Source of the DNA: Methanolobus sp. ZRKC5
Lineage (GTDB): Archaea > Halobacteriota > Methanosarcinia > Methanosarcinales > Methanosarcinaceae
Direction: 5' to 3'
DNA: 64,000 nucleotides
Assembly (NCBI RefSeq): GCF_038446525.1
Contig: NZ_CP151792.1
Span: 2,914,001 to 2,978,000 of the forward strand
This document shows, piece after piece, positions 1-9,434 of the stretch (its first letter is position 1; every line of letters begins with the position of its first letter). A program made the translations under genes and the position numbers. The notes below the pieces were generated by a model. That model was not told the DNA's origin. It was given only the letters and a program-made list of their open reading frames with translations, and did no database searches.

Positions 1-513
1 TTCTTGGGATGGAATTTCCGGAAATATAATGGTAAACTTCTAACCAAGCCCTCGAACAAATCTATTGAGAATATCACAAAAAGCATTAGCAACGTGATTA
101 AGAAAGGTAAAGCTCGGTCTCAGAGTTCTCTCATTAAGGAACTCAACCCTATTATCACTGGATGGAGCGAATATCACCGTTCAGTTGTCTCTAAAAATAC
201 GTTCAGTAAGCTTGATTCCAGATTATGGGATATGCTATGGACGTGGGCTAAAAGGCGGCATCCAGATAAATCACACCACTGGATAGTAGATAGATATTGG
301 CATAGGGTAGGGTCAAGGAAATGGGTATTCTCCACAGAAGGGCTTAAACTCAAATCTTTTGCACATACAAAGATTGTAAGACATCCACGCATAAAAATGG
401 ATAAGAACCCATATGTAGACAAAGAATACTTTAAATGGAGAATAAGCTATCTGAGAAAACAGAAACTAGTGGCGTCGAAGCAAAATATCATGGAAAGTCT
501 AACAACTGCCTGA
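1..513 (+). CDS. ltrA: Group II intron reverse transcriptase/maturase, C-terminal part
   Basis: This is the C-terminal ~170 residues of the intron-encoded protein, open to the window edge. It starts just after the RT palm and covers the thumb/maturase (X) region, with the GWSEYHR block and a conserved W/H-rich segment (KSHHWIVDRYWHRVGSRKW). No HNH endonuclease domain follows, so target cutting would not be by En. It is identical at protein level to the end of the complete copy on the other strand, which indicates recent duplication or gene conversion. The protein helps the intron RNA splice and reverse-transcribes it at new sites. Confidence 0.9.
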   Translation, partial: FLGWNFRKYNGKLLTKPSNKSIENITKSISNVIKKGKARSQSSLIKELNPIITGWSEYHRSVVSKNTFSKLDSRLWDMLWTWAKRRHPDKSHHWIVDRYWHRVGSRKWVFSTEGLKLKSFAHTKIVRHPRIKMDKNPYVDKEYFKWRISYLRKQKLVASKQNIMESLTTA

Positions 514-537
514 TACTTAAAGGGTTATAGAATGCTT

Positions 538-612
538 GAGCCGTATGAAGAGAAATTTTCACGTACGGTTCTTAGAAGAGGGAGGGCGAGTAATCGCTCT
601 TTCTTATTCGAC
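538..612 (+). ncRNA. Group II intron domains V and VI
   Basis: Domain V is the 34-nt hairpin at 538-571, beginning GAGCCGTAT and closing ACGTACGGTTC, the conserved catalytic element with its AGC triad. Domain VI follows at about 573-608, with a GGGCGAG/TCGCTC-type stem and an unpaired A suitable as the branch point, a few bases before the 3' splice site at 612. Confidence 0.8.
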
Positions 613-744
613 AGGTATTGGAATCAACTGAAAGAAGTCAAATTCAAGCTACTTGTGCATAACCTTGACAGGTATGTCAAGGTTATACTTGTTGTCAAAA
701 TGAGGATTTCTACAGAGCCGAAAGAAGGAAAATGGATAAATTAA
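613..744 (+). pseudogene. IS4/IS5-superfamily transposase, exon 2 (C-terminus)
   Basis: Directly after the intron, codons AGG TAT TGG begin a stretch reading [20 protein letters not shown], a typical C-terminus of IS5-like DDE transposases. It has no start of its own. Placed after exon 1 at 28866-29651 (ending ..SEEIRAK) it continues in frame with no base lost. The element's terminal repeat TTTCTACAGAGCC is at 707-719; the reading frame runs through it to a stop outside the element, which is common in this group. A 12-bp perfect stem (659-670 with 675-686) lies inside the exon. Confidence 0.8.
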
Positions 745-1356
745 ATCGACGAAATAACGAAATTAATGCAATATATTTATCTCTCAAATACCCAACTAAA
801 TTAATTTTTGCCCTTACCCAGTACCTTGGTCGAAAAATCCTATGTTTGAGGGATCTATTTTTCGTCAGTTTCTCCTTCTTTTTTGGTGGCGGCCCATAAC
901 GAAATACTTTTCTAACCTCTTTGTGTAGTATCAGATGAGATAGGTTCGACTGAACCTTGTAGATAAGGAACGAATGTGACTGGTATATTGGTGCGTTGGA
1001 GTGAGTGAAGTTGAGTCTGTAGTATAATTGCCTGGTTGAAATAGACGTAATAAGTATTGGATTAAAACGAAACGTGTGAGATAATATTTTAAATATAATA
1101 TTAAACTAATATTTGATTTTGAGGAAACACTCTTTAAATGGTTTGCTATTGTGGCACATGGTAACAAGGATAAAATATAAAACAAGGCAGCCGTAAATTA
1201 TATTTGTACATGTATATTTAATAGTGAGTACATAAATTAATAATTTAGACTGAATTTTAATGAATTTGTGACCATACTATTAAATTATATGCACATAATT
1301 GAGATTTTCATGACATAACAGTTTAAACGATGTACACACAGTCCTCTCATTAGATT
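745..1356. other. Intergenic region without a recognised gene
   Basis: About 600 A+T-rich bases between the IS end and the metallopeptidase. Short frames here have no family character. AT-rich stretches near 1190-1290 could hold the promoter of the downstream peptidase, but no single TATA box stands out. Confidence 0.5.
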
Positions 1357-2649
1357 GTGATGGGGCATATTCAAAAACGTCGGATACTTGTAGGAACAAT
1401 TTGTTTAATCTTGCTCCTGTTTACCATTCATACAACAGTAGCCAATAGCAATGATATTTCCACTGATATCGTATCCAGTTACAAATTACTTCCTGAAGAA
1501 GGGATTGTGAAAGTTTCCAAAGATATCACATTTTTTAATAACAACACTGATACAAAATACTGGAGAGGCTACTACTCCAACTACAATTATTATCTGCCGG
1601 AAGGGGCAATGAATATAAAAGCCCGCGACAATGAAAATCCAATTGTTTTCAAGATATCTCCTGACGGTTATTATGTGTTCAATTTCAACCAGAAGGTCTG
1701 GTATGAGGAAAATTACACATTCAATATAGATTATGAACTTGAGATAAACAGGAATACGGCTGTTTTTTCCTTAAACGAATATGGAGACAACATAGAGGTC
1801 ACACTTGAAGTGCCATCGGATTTTGATACGCAAATAGGTAGAGATGATTACAAAATAGAAGATAAAAAATATTCAAGTGTGTATATATTCGAGAAAGGGC
1901 AAAAATGGGACAAGTCCTGCATTGTCAATTCCGTAAGAGTATCGCCACGTCTGACATTAAAAGATACAGCTCATCTTACAGAAAGAGATGTGGATGTAGA
2001 AGTCAGATATTGGGAAGGCGAAGAGGAGTGGGCACAGGACATCATGCAAACAACCGTTGAGAGTTTAACGTTGCTTGAAGACAAATGGGGAATTGCATAT
2101 CCTGCAAAATACAACGTCACGATCACACAGGCAAATCTAACTGAAACCGGCGGATATGGCGGATATAACCAGGGAAGGAACGGAATATGGTTATTATATA
2201 CTTCCAACCATGGAATACTCATACATGAACTTGCACATTACTGGACACGCGCTTGCAACTTTGACCAATTGTGGATGGATGAAGGTTATGCAGACCTGTA
2301 TTCGTATTTGATCCTAAGTGAAATAGAACCAGAAGAAGCTGTCTCAAGACGTAATAGATTCCTTGACAAATACAATAATCTGAAATATCAATATGATTAC
2401 CCATTATCCGATTGGGATACACCTGAAAGTATCGATGGTTCTACGGAAGAATATGTAGATTTCGGATACAAAAAAGCATTTTCCCTTACCCTTACATTAT
2501 ATGAAACAACAGGCATTGACACATTGCAGGAAATGAACCAACTATTTGTAAATTACGGAGACGATATTGATAACTTGGATTATCTTAAAATCGTTGATTC
2601 AGTTTCAAATCAGGATACAAGCTTTATTAAAACTTTTATCTATGCCTAA
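1357..2649 (+). CDS. Secreted M1-like (gluzincin) metallopeptidase
   Basis: A protein of about 430 residues with an N-terminal hydrophobic signal segment (residues ~9-29), so it is exported or anchored by its N-terminus. The middle is a beta-rich domain as in M1 aminopeptidases. The zinc site is HELAH at residues 290-294, followed by WMDEGYA with Glu309. The gap between the second His and this Glu is 14 residues rather than the 18 usual in M1, so it is a divergent gluzincin. The start is GTG 1357 or the overlapping ATG 1360; no strong ribosome binding site decides. It likely cleaves peptides or protein N-termini outside the cell. A MITE inserted 30 bp downstream leaves the gene intact. Confidence 0.75.
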   Translation: MMGHIQKRRILVGTICLILLLFTIHTTVANSNDISTDIVSSYKLLPEEGIVKVSKDITFFNNNTDTKYWRGYYSNYNYYLPEGAMNIKARDNENPIVFKISPDGYYVFNFNQKVWYEENYTFNIDYELEINRNTAVFSLNEYGDNIEVTLEVPSDFDTQIGRDDYKIEDKKYSSVYIFEKGQKWDKSCIVNSVRVSPRLTLKDTAHLTERDVDVEVRYWEGEEEWAQDIMQTTVESLTLLEDKWGIAYPAKYNVTITQANLTETGGYGGYNQGRNGIWLLYTSNHGILIHELAHYWTRACNFDQLWMDEGYADLYSYLILSEIEPEEAVSRRNRFLDKYNNLKYQYDYPLSDWDTPESIDGSTEEYVDFGYKKAFSLTLTLYETTGIDTLQEMNQLFVNYGDDIDNLDYLKIVDSVSNQDTSFIKTFIYA

Positions 2650-2679
2650 AATACACCTAGTCTGCATCAATATGTTTTC

Positions 2680-2873
2680 GTAACTATTCAGCCTGATAAA
2701 AACGCTATCAATAACAATCTTGACAAAAAGTTGAAACGTAAATTTCATTAGGATCATTTATTTTGATTGTTGCTATTGATTGCTTTTTTGATTGTTAGAT
2801 TGTTAGTGAGCAGACATCTCTATTTCGATGAAATCAGTACCAATAGGCAAATCGTGCCAGGCTGAATAGTTAC
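2680..2873 (-). mobile_element. 194-bp MITE, IS66-type ends (copy 1)
   Basis: Terminal inverted repeats are GTAACTATTCAGCCTG and its complement, the same ends as the IS66 element at 5837-7458. An exact 8-bp target duplication, ATGTTTTC, flanks it (2672-2679 and 2874-2881). It has no transposase, and the interior carries repeated CAATC/GATTG motifs. Orientation is opposite to the copies at 29964, 42203 and 54716. Confidence 0.92.
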
Positions 2874-2986
2874 ATGTTTTCAAATGATTAAAATAGAATA
2901 CTTTTATAAAATATACTTCTGGCGAATATATTTATAACTTAACGAAGCATAAAGGAAATGAGTAGTGTAGAAGACCATGCACTATT

Positions 2987-5623
2987 GTGACTTTAAAAAA
3001 TCACATGCCGTTTATTCACTTATGGGGTAAGTGGGAAATGAATGGGTATTTTAAAAACAATGAAAACACTATGGAAAATTTAGTTGACGTACTTGATGAT
3101 ATATTAAATCAGGTATCAATTGAAGAATTATTGAAGATACTTGTAGACAGGATACCATCTTTATTTTCAGAATCTGGAAACGTATCCGCTAAAGTGTCCT
3201 GGCTGGATAAGCATTGCCAGTCCCAATCCTTCGTTGAATCTGGTGTTCTTCTTACCAGTGACATCATGATACACGGAAAAAAAGAAGGTTTTATTGAAAT
3301 CATAATCGCAGGCAAGAATACAGAAGTCGAAAATAATGCATACCATATCCCTGATTATGAAAAATTGCTACACCTTATCTCCAGAATGATTTCTATCTTT
3401 TTTGAAAAAAGGAAAGAAATTACGAAACTAGAAAAAATGGAAAAAAAGGTGAGGAACTATTACGACAAACTTGAAGATTATATATTTGTAGTTGATTTGA
3501 ATGGAAATATACTTGATTTCAACAAATGTTTCGAAAACTGCACAGGATATACTGCCAAAGAACTCCTTCAAACGAACATTAAGGACATACTCACCCAATG
3601 CACTGGTGACTTTGGAGAATCCTCTCTGATAAAAGATGCTGTCACGCAGGGAATCTCGACATTTGAGTTTGAGCATAGATGCAAGAATGGAGATTGCGTA
3701 CCTTTGAGCATCACCTGCAAACCACTTGAAAATGATGAAGATAACACCTTTATCTGTGTTGGAAAAAATATATCAGATACAAAAAAGGCTGAGTATGAAC
3801 TGCAGGAATCTGAAAGAAAGTATTCAACTATCGTCGAAAAAAGTAATGATGGGATTATTATCGTTCAGGAAGGAGCAATCAGGTTTGCAAATTCAAGAAT
3901 GTTAGATATTACCGGATATGCATATGAAGAGATCATTGATGAAAATTACCTGAAACTTATTCCTATAAGTGAACATAAAAATTTTAGTGAGTGGCTCCAC
4001 CAATATAACAGCAAAGTGGATAATAAAATAATATCCCATATCAACCTGCTTACAAAAAACAACGAAGAGATACCTGTTGAGATCACCAGCTCGGAAATTA
4101 ATTATGAAGGGAAAGAAGCAAAACTTCTTATTATAAGGGATATCAGCAAAAGGAAAAATATCGAAGTACTTCTTAAAAATGAAAGGGATAAAATTGAGAA
4201 TTATCTGGATGTTGCCGGTTCTATAATAGGAATAGTTGGCACAGATACAAATATCATGTTTGTTAACAAAAAAGGAGCAGAAGTTCTTGGTTACGATAAA
4301 GATGAGATTATAGGCAAGAACTGGTTTGATAATTTCCTTCCTGAAAGCGTAAGGGAAATGACCCGGGATAATTTTATTAAAGTAATTAACGGTGAAATCG
4401 ATCCACCTCAATATTTCGAAAATTTGGTTCTTACAAAAAATGGTGAAGAGAGACTAATATTCTGGCACGATGTACCCTTTGAAGACGAAAATGGTCAGCG
4501 TATTGGAGTGATCAGTTCAGGAGAAGATATTACCGAGAGCAGAAAAATGGAAGCAATGCTCATAGAATCGAAAAAGAATCTTCAAACAATATTTGACCAT
4601 ATTGATGATCTGATATCTATTCATGAACCCCATGGAAAATTTATAGATGTCAACAGGGCTGTACTCTCTTCCACCGGATATACAAAGGATGAAATGCTTG
4701 AAATGCGTCCAAAAGACATGGTATGGGTGGGAATGAAACCTCTTATGGATGGATATACCGAACGCATATTAAGAGAAAAAAATGTTATTTTTGAGATATA
4801 TAACGTTCACAAGGACGGAACCTTACTGCCTCATGAAGTAAATTCGAGGCTAATTGAATACAAAGGGGAAAAGGCAATAATCTCAGTCGCAAGAGACATA
4901 ACTGAGAGGAAGAAAGCTGAAGAGAGGCTTAAAAGATATGCAGGCGAACTCAAGCAGTCAAACGAACTAAAAGATCTTTTCACAGACATCATCAGACATG
5001 ATCTCCTAACGCCTGCCAGTGTTGTCAAGGGTTATACAGAAGAATTAATCCTTAGCATTACTGATGAGGAATCACTCAAACTTGCAGAAAAAGTAAGGGA
5101 GAATAACAACAGACTCATCGAGCTTCTTGAAACTGCTACTAAACTGGCTAAACTACAAAATAAAGAAGACATTACTTTTGAAAATATGGATATTCTTCCT
5201 GTTTTCAAAATGGTATTGGACAGTTTCAAAGCCCAGATAGAAATGAAAGAGCATGAAATTATCTTTACAGGAAACGGACCTTACCCGTCAATGGTCAATA
5301 CGGTTATTGAAGAGGTTTTTGCAAACCTCCTTTCCAATGCTATTAAGTACAGTCCTCCAAAAAGTGCGATAGAAATAGCTTTTACCGATGAAGAGGACAT
5401 GTGGAAGATAAGTGTTGCTGACTTTGGAATTGGCATTCCCAATCAAGATAAACCGCTTCTTTTCACCCGTTTCCACCGCGCTGACAAAAAAGGAATAAAG
5501 GGAACAGGACTTGGCCTTGCTATAGTTAAAAGGATAATAGAACTACATAGTGGCAAATATGGAGTGGAAGATAATCCAAAAGGAAAAGGCAGTGTTTTCT
5601 GGGTAATGTTGAAGAAAGGATAA
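2987..5623 (+). CDS. Soluble multi-PAS sensor histidine kinase
   Basis: 878 residues, no membrane segment. An N-terminal ~150-residue sensory region (GAF-like, uncertain) is followed by four PAS domains (roughly 155-275, 280-395, 400-520, 525-645), each ending in the usual DIS/DITxRK signature. The dimerisation domain is of the divergent archaeal type, with phospho-acceptor His671 in IIRHDLLTP. The ATPase domain has the N box (NLLSNAIKYSP), DFGIGIP and [12 protein letters not shown]. The start is uncertain: GTG 2987 gives the longest form; ATG at 3005, 3038 and 3071 are possible. A TATA-like TATTTATAAC near 2927-2936 precedes it. No response regulator adjoins; the ligand is unknown. Confidence 0.85.
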   Translation: MTLKNHMPFIHLWGKWEMNGYFKNNENTMENLVDVLDDILNQVSIEELLKILVDRIPSLFSESGNVSAKVSWLDKHCQSQSFVESGVLLTSDIMIHGKKEGFIEIIIAGKNTEVENNAYHIPDYEKLLHLISRMISIFFEKRKEITKLEKMEKKVRNYYDKLEDYIFVVDLNGNILDFNKCFENCTGYTAKELLQTNIKDILTQCTGDFGESSLIKDAVTQGISTFEFEHRCKNGDCVPLSITCKPLENDEDNTFICVGKNISDTKKAEYELQESERKYSTIVEKSNDGIIIVQEGAIRFANSRMLDITGYAYEEIIDENYLKLIPISEHKNFSEWLHQYNSKVDNKIISHINLLTKNNEEIPVEITSSEINYEGKEAKLLIIRDISKRKNIEVLLKNERDKIENYLDVAGSIIGIVGTDTNIMFVNKKGAEVLGYDKDEIIGKNWFDNFLPESVREMTRDNFIKVINGEIDPPQYFENLVLTKNGEERLIFWHDVPFEDENGQRIGVISSGEDITESRKMEAMLIESKKNLQTIFDHIDDLISIHEPHGKFIDVNRAVLSSTGYTKDEMLEMRPKDMVWVGMKPLMDGYTERILREKNVIFEIYNVHKDGTLLPHEVNSRLIEYKGEKAIISVARDITERKKAEERLKRYAGELKQSNELKDLFTDIIRHDLLTPASVVKGYTEELILSITDEESLKLAEKVRENNNRLIELLETATKLAKLQNKEDITFENMDILPVFKMVLDSFKAQIEMKEHEIIFTGNGPYPSMVNTVIEEVFANLLSNAIKYSPPKSAIEIAFTDEEDMWKISVADFGIGIPNQDKPLLFTRFHRADKKGIKGTGLGLAIVKRIIELHSGKYGVEDNPKGKGSVFWVMLKKG

Positions 5624-5836
5624 CATTATAATAATGAATCTTTACGGCATGAAAACTCGGCGATTATAGGATCGATCTTTGTCATAATCATTCTTTAATT
5701 CTCCCGAATCCTCACAAAGCTTGTTTCCCTGGTAAGTTATAGTAGCACTTTGAAACGACATTCTTTATCTCCGGCAAGAATTGTTTTCTCCATTAAAACA
5801 TTTACATCCCTGCCCAGACCAATTTTAAATTTCTTT

Positions 5837-7458
5837 GTAACTATTCAGCCTGACTGTTTTAATGATGCAAAAAACAATATACTATGGCTTCATTCTATGT
5901 GTTAAAAAATATTCAGTAAAATATCATAAAAAACGTCTATCAATCTGAGGGGATTTGTATAGACCGCGAAGAAATACTTGCAGTTTATGAAGCTGGTCCA
6001 GAAGCAGTAGTAGAACTTGTAACTCGATTACTTGGGATAATTGAACATCAATCTCTCCAAATTGCACAACTTGAAGAGCGTGTCAGGCATTTGGAAGAAA
6101 TGCTTGAAAAGAATAGTCGCAACAGTAGCAAACCACCTTCTACTGATTCTTATGCACGGAATAAACCAACCGTTAAAAGTCAAAGAAAAAAGACCAATAA
6201 GCATGTAGGTGGTCAAAACGGTCATCCTGGTACTACATTAAGAATAAATGATGATCCGGATGAAGTTATTGTTCATCCTGTTAATCAATGCGTCAATTGT
6301 GGGAGATCGTTAGCTTCTGTTCCCTCTGACTATGAAAGAAGACAGGTCTTTGACATTCCTCCTATAACTATCAATTGCATTGAACATCGTTGCGAGATTA
6401 AAACATGTCCCAAATGTTCTCATGTAAACAAAGCTCTTTTTCCAGATGGTGTAACTCAGCCGACTCAATACGGTCATCGAGTTAAGTCATTTGCAGTTTA
6501 TTTGCACACTTACCAATTACTTCCTTATCAGCGTGTTACCAAGTTGTTCTCTGATATTTTGGGATGCAAGATAAGTCCTGCTACTTTGGTGAACACGGAA
6601 CGTAGTTGTTTTGAGAAGCTTGGAGCTTTTGAAAATACAGTGAAACATCTCCTGAAAGAATCTCCTGTCATCAATCTGGATGAAACAGGAATGAGAATAA
6701 ATGCAGTTCGTAATTGGCTTCATGTGGCAGGTACAGACAAACTGACCTATTATTTTGCACATCGCAAAAGGGGCTCAGAAGCAATGGATGCTATGGGCAT
6801 ATTACCAGGTTACACTGGTGTTGCAACACATGATTTTTGGAAACCGTACAACAAATATGAATGTCAACATTCATTATGTAATGCACATTTATTACGAGAG
6901 TTAACTGGAGCTTCCGAAAACAGGGATCAACAGTGGCCAAAGATAATGAGTGATCTCTTGATATGCATTAAACATCATGTTGATAATGATCTTTTAGATA
7001 CTGAGCTAATTCAAAGGTTCAGTGAGGATTATGATCACATAACTTGTTTAGGAGTGAATGAAAATCCTCCTGATCCGGAATCAAATGTGCGGTCTAAAAA
7101 ACGAGGACGTAAGAAGCAGACCACGGTAAAGAATTTGCTGGATAGGTTTATTGGCCATAAAGAGGATATCTTACGATTTATGTACGACCAAAACGTTCCG
7201 TTTGATAACAATCAGGCTGAAAGAGATATCAGAATGACGAAAGTACAGCAGAAGATATCAGGTACTTTCCGCAGTGAACAGGGTGCAAAAAATTTCTGCC
7301 GTATAAGAGGATACGTGTCTACTGTTAATAAGAATTCTGAATCTGTTATCGATGCAATTAGTGCAATATTTTATGGCAATTCATTTGTTCCAAAGTTGCA
7401 GAATTGATCGTGGATGAAGAAATCAGCTTGGTGGAAGTGAGCTAGGCTGAATAGTTAC
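5837..7458 (+). mobile_element. IS66-family insertion sequence (copy 1, 1622 bp)
   Basis: Terminal repeats GTAACTATTCAGCCT/AGGCTGAATAGTTAC enclose one large transposase gene. The length equals that of copy 2 at 50286-51907. IS66 elements make 8-bp target duplications; copy 2 shows one exactly. No tnpA or tnpB accessory gene is present, so this is the single-ORF form. Confidence 0.92.
6091..7407 (+). CDS. IS66-family transposase (TnpC-type)
   Basis: A DDE transposase with the IS66 layout: N-terminal coiled coil and NSSKPPSTD motif, a zinc-binding region (CVNCG, CPKC), then the catalytic domain (VINLDETGMRI, then NNQAERDIRM). The first standard start in frame is TTG 6091 (MEEMLEK), but the frame stays open and protein-like for ~44 codons upstream (DREEILAVYEAGPEAVVELV), and an SD-like GAGGGG lies six bases before an in-frame ATA at 5959. 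The real protein is therefore probably ~482 residues with an unusual start. It differs from copy 2 at two residues (RKRGSE versus RKGGSE; ASENRD versus ASENSD). It moves this IS and, by inference, the 194-bp MITEs. Confidence 0.88.
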   Translation: MEEMLEKNSRNSSKPPSTDSYARNKPTVKSQRKKTNKHVGGQNGHPGTTLRINDDPDEVIVHPVNQCVNCGRSLASVPSDYERRQVFDIPPITINCIEHRCEIKTCPKCSHVNKALFPDGVTQPTQYGHRVKSFAVYLHTYQLLPYQRVTKLFSDILGCKISPATLVNTERSCFEKLGAFENTVKHLLKESPVINLDETGMRINAVRNWLHVAGTDKLTYYFAHRKRGSEAMDAMGILPGYTGVATHDFWKPYNKYECQHSLCNAHLLRELTGASENRDQQWPKIMSDLLICIKHHVDNDLLDTELIQRFSEDYDHITCLGVNENPPDPESNVRSKKRGRKKQTTVKNLLDRFIGHKEDILRFMYDQNVPFDNNQAERDIRMTKVQQKISGTFRSEQGAKNFCRIRGYVSTVNKNSESVIDAISAIFYGNSFVPKLQN

Positions 7459-7666
7459 CATCGAAATAGAGATGTCTGCTCACTAACAATCTAACAATCA
7501 AAAAAGCAATCAATAGCAACAATCAAAATAAATGATTCTAATGAAATTTACGTTTCAACTTTTTGTCAAGATTGTTATTGATAGCGTTTTTATCAGGCTG
7601 AATAGTTACTTTCGATGAAATCAGTACCAATAGGCAAATCGTGCCAGGCTGAATAGTTACATATCT

Positions 7667-9075
7667 TTTATGTCAACAAGGCTGCCTGTTCCCATCTTGG
7701 ATATTCAGAGAAAGAGCTCTTGAACATGAGGGTGATGGATATTGATCATGCTTTCACGGATGAATTATGGGATGAGCATTGGAATAAACTGAAGCAGAGA
7801 AAAAAAGTCATTTTCCAGTCCATTAATATCTCCAAAGAAGGAAAAGTCTGTCCTGTAGAAGTCACAGCTAACTATATGAATTACGAAGGAAAGGAATACA
7901 ATTGTGCCTTCATAAAGGACATATCCGAACGCAAAATGAGCGAAAAAACTCTGGACGAAGAGGTTCAATGGCGTCGCAGCCTCATGGACCAATCGAGAGA
8001 TGGGATTGTAATTCTTGGTATAGATGGTGAAGTATTCGAAGCAAACCCTGCCTATGCCCAAATGCTTGGTTACTCTCAGGAGGAAATACAGACATTACAT
8101 GTATGGGATTGGGATAGTTACTATACAAAAGAACAACTGCTGGAAATGATTCAGAGAAATGATAGTAAAGGAATTCATTTAGAGACACGACAGCGTCGTA
8201 AGGATGCTAGCTTCATTGATGTAGAGATCAATTCAAATGCTGTCACATTTAATGACAGAAAATTGATTATTTGTATATGCAGAGACATAACTGAACATAA
8301 ACAAGATGAAGAGGAGTTACTTAGAGCTAAATTGACTGCAGAGGAAGCCAGCATGATCAAGAATGAATTCCTTGCCACAATGAGCCACGAGTTGAGGACT
8401 CCATTAAATTCAATAATTGGTTTTTCAGATATTCTACTTGATGAATCTTTCGGAAAATTGAACAAATTACAATCTGAGTACATTTATTATATTTTAAAGA
8501 GTGGTAAGCATCTTCTAGCTATAATCAATGATATTCTTGACCTATCAAAAGTTGAAGCCGGAAAAATGGAACTCTATTACGAACAATTCCAGGCCTCACT
8601 TATCATTGATGAAATTAAGATGATGCTAGCTCCGCTTGCAATTAAGAAAAATGTCCATATGGGTGTGAAAATCAATTCCGATATTGGTACGATCACTGCA
8701 GATAAAACCAAATTAAAACAGATACTCTATAACCTTGCGAGTAATGCAATTAAGTTTACACCTGAAAATGGTTTTGTGACTATTGAAGCAAAGAATTCGG
8801 GCAATTTTATCCATTTCACCATACAGGATACAGGAATAGGAATTGACAAAAAAGATATGGATAAACTGTTCCAGCCGTTCAAACAACTGAAAACATGTAT
8901 AAATCGCGAATACGAAGGAACCGGACTTGGCCTTGCCATTGCTAAAAAATTCATCGAAATGCATGGTGGAAATATCCGGGTTATGAGTGTAGTTGGAGAG
9001 GGCAGTAGTTTTATTTTTATGATACCTGTTGAACCAATGGACAAAAAAGATAGTAATTTTTATCAGCTAACATAA
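7667..9075 (+). pseudogene. Sensor histidine kinase, 5'-truncated by the MITE/IS66 block
   Basis: Immediately after the MITE end the frame reads FYVNKAACSHLGYSEKELL, the middle of a PAS domain, so the N-terminus has been lost; nothing upstream of 5837 matches it. A TTG at 7720 could restart translation of 451 residues. The remainder holds the end of one PAS, a complete PAS, HisKA with His223 (counted from 7720; ATMSHELRTP) and an ATPase domain ([30 protein letters not shown]). It is closely related to the C-terminal part of the kinase at 16565-19633, including the HVWDWD PAS block. The catalytic part is intact but the sensor is incomplete. Confidence 0.8.
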
Positions 9076-9084
9076 AGGTAATTG

Positions 9085-9340
9085 TTTTGATTAAACATGG
9101 AGCTTACCCGATATTGCATTTGTAAAGAAGTTTACAGAAATTCATGATGGGAATGAGCTGGTCAAGAGGATACGCGATATAACCAACCTGTTGGAGACAT
9201 ACAAAGTGACACCTCTATTGCCGGGAATGAAAGTGAACAAAAATCCGCTGATCAAACCAAAAGCACTCCCGGATTTAGTGTTGGATTGATTGCAACAATT
9301 GTGTCGTTTACAGCTTTGGTTTTGAGGAAAAGGAATTGAA
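9085..9340 (+). pseudogene. Remnant of a PGF-CTERM surface protein
   Basis: The sequence ends in a good PGF-CTERM sorting tail: TPGF, a hydrophobic stretch (VGLIATIVSFTALVL), RKRN and stop at about 9340, the signal recognised by archaeosortase in this lineage. Upstream, protein-like sequence (FVKKFTEIHDGNELVKRIRD) is in a different frame, so the gene is frameshifted and has no start. It is debris of a cell-surface protein. Confidence 0.5.
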
Positions 9341-9434
9341 GTTTCAATTCCCTGTTCTTTATTTCAAGCTTTTAAGAGCAGTTGCGTAGCATTTTATGAT
9401 CAGCCATAAACGCATAAAACAACCGCTTTTATGC

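Larger units (their letters stand above)
1..612 (+). mobile_element. Group II intron, 3' part (copy 1, cut by window edge)
   Basis: The 612 bases match the 3' end of the complete intron at 26702-28865 in inverted orientation; the 169 C-terminal residues of the encoded maturase are identical in both. The intron ends at ..TTCGAC (612): both copies are the same up to this AC and differ immediately after it, and AY is the usual group II 3' end. The following exon is the C-terminus of an IS4/IS5-superfamily transposase. The 5' part lies left of the window. Confidence 0.9.
5837..7660. mobile_element. Composite: IS66 nested in a MITE, then inverted
   Basis: The order is IS66 (5837-7458), then the first 151 bp of a MITE in reverse complement (7459-7609), then the remaining 51 bp of the MITE in forward orientation (7610-7660). 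CATCGAAA at 7459 and TTTCGATG at 7610 are the two copies of one 8-bp IS66 target duplication, one now inverted. The outer flanks ATTTCTTT (5829-5836) and ATATCTTT (7661-7668) match at 7 of 8 bases and look like the MITE's own duplication. The block cut the 5' end off the downstream kinase. Confidence 0.82.

Noticed and set aside
532-744. Independent 70-residue gene after the intron maturase
   Set aside because: Its first part is intron domains V/VI read as protein; only the part from 613 is real coding sequence, as a transposase exon.
931-1185. 84-codon minus-strand frame upstream of the peptidase
   Set aside because: No start signal, low-complexity composition and no family features; lies in AT-rich intergenic DNA.
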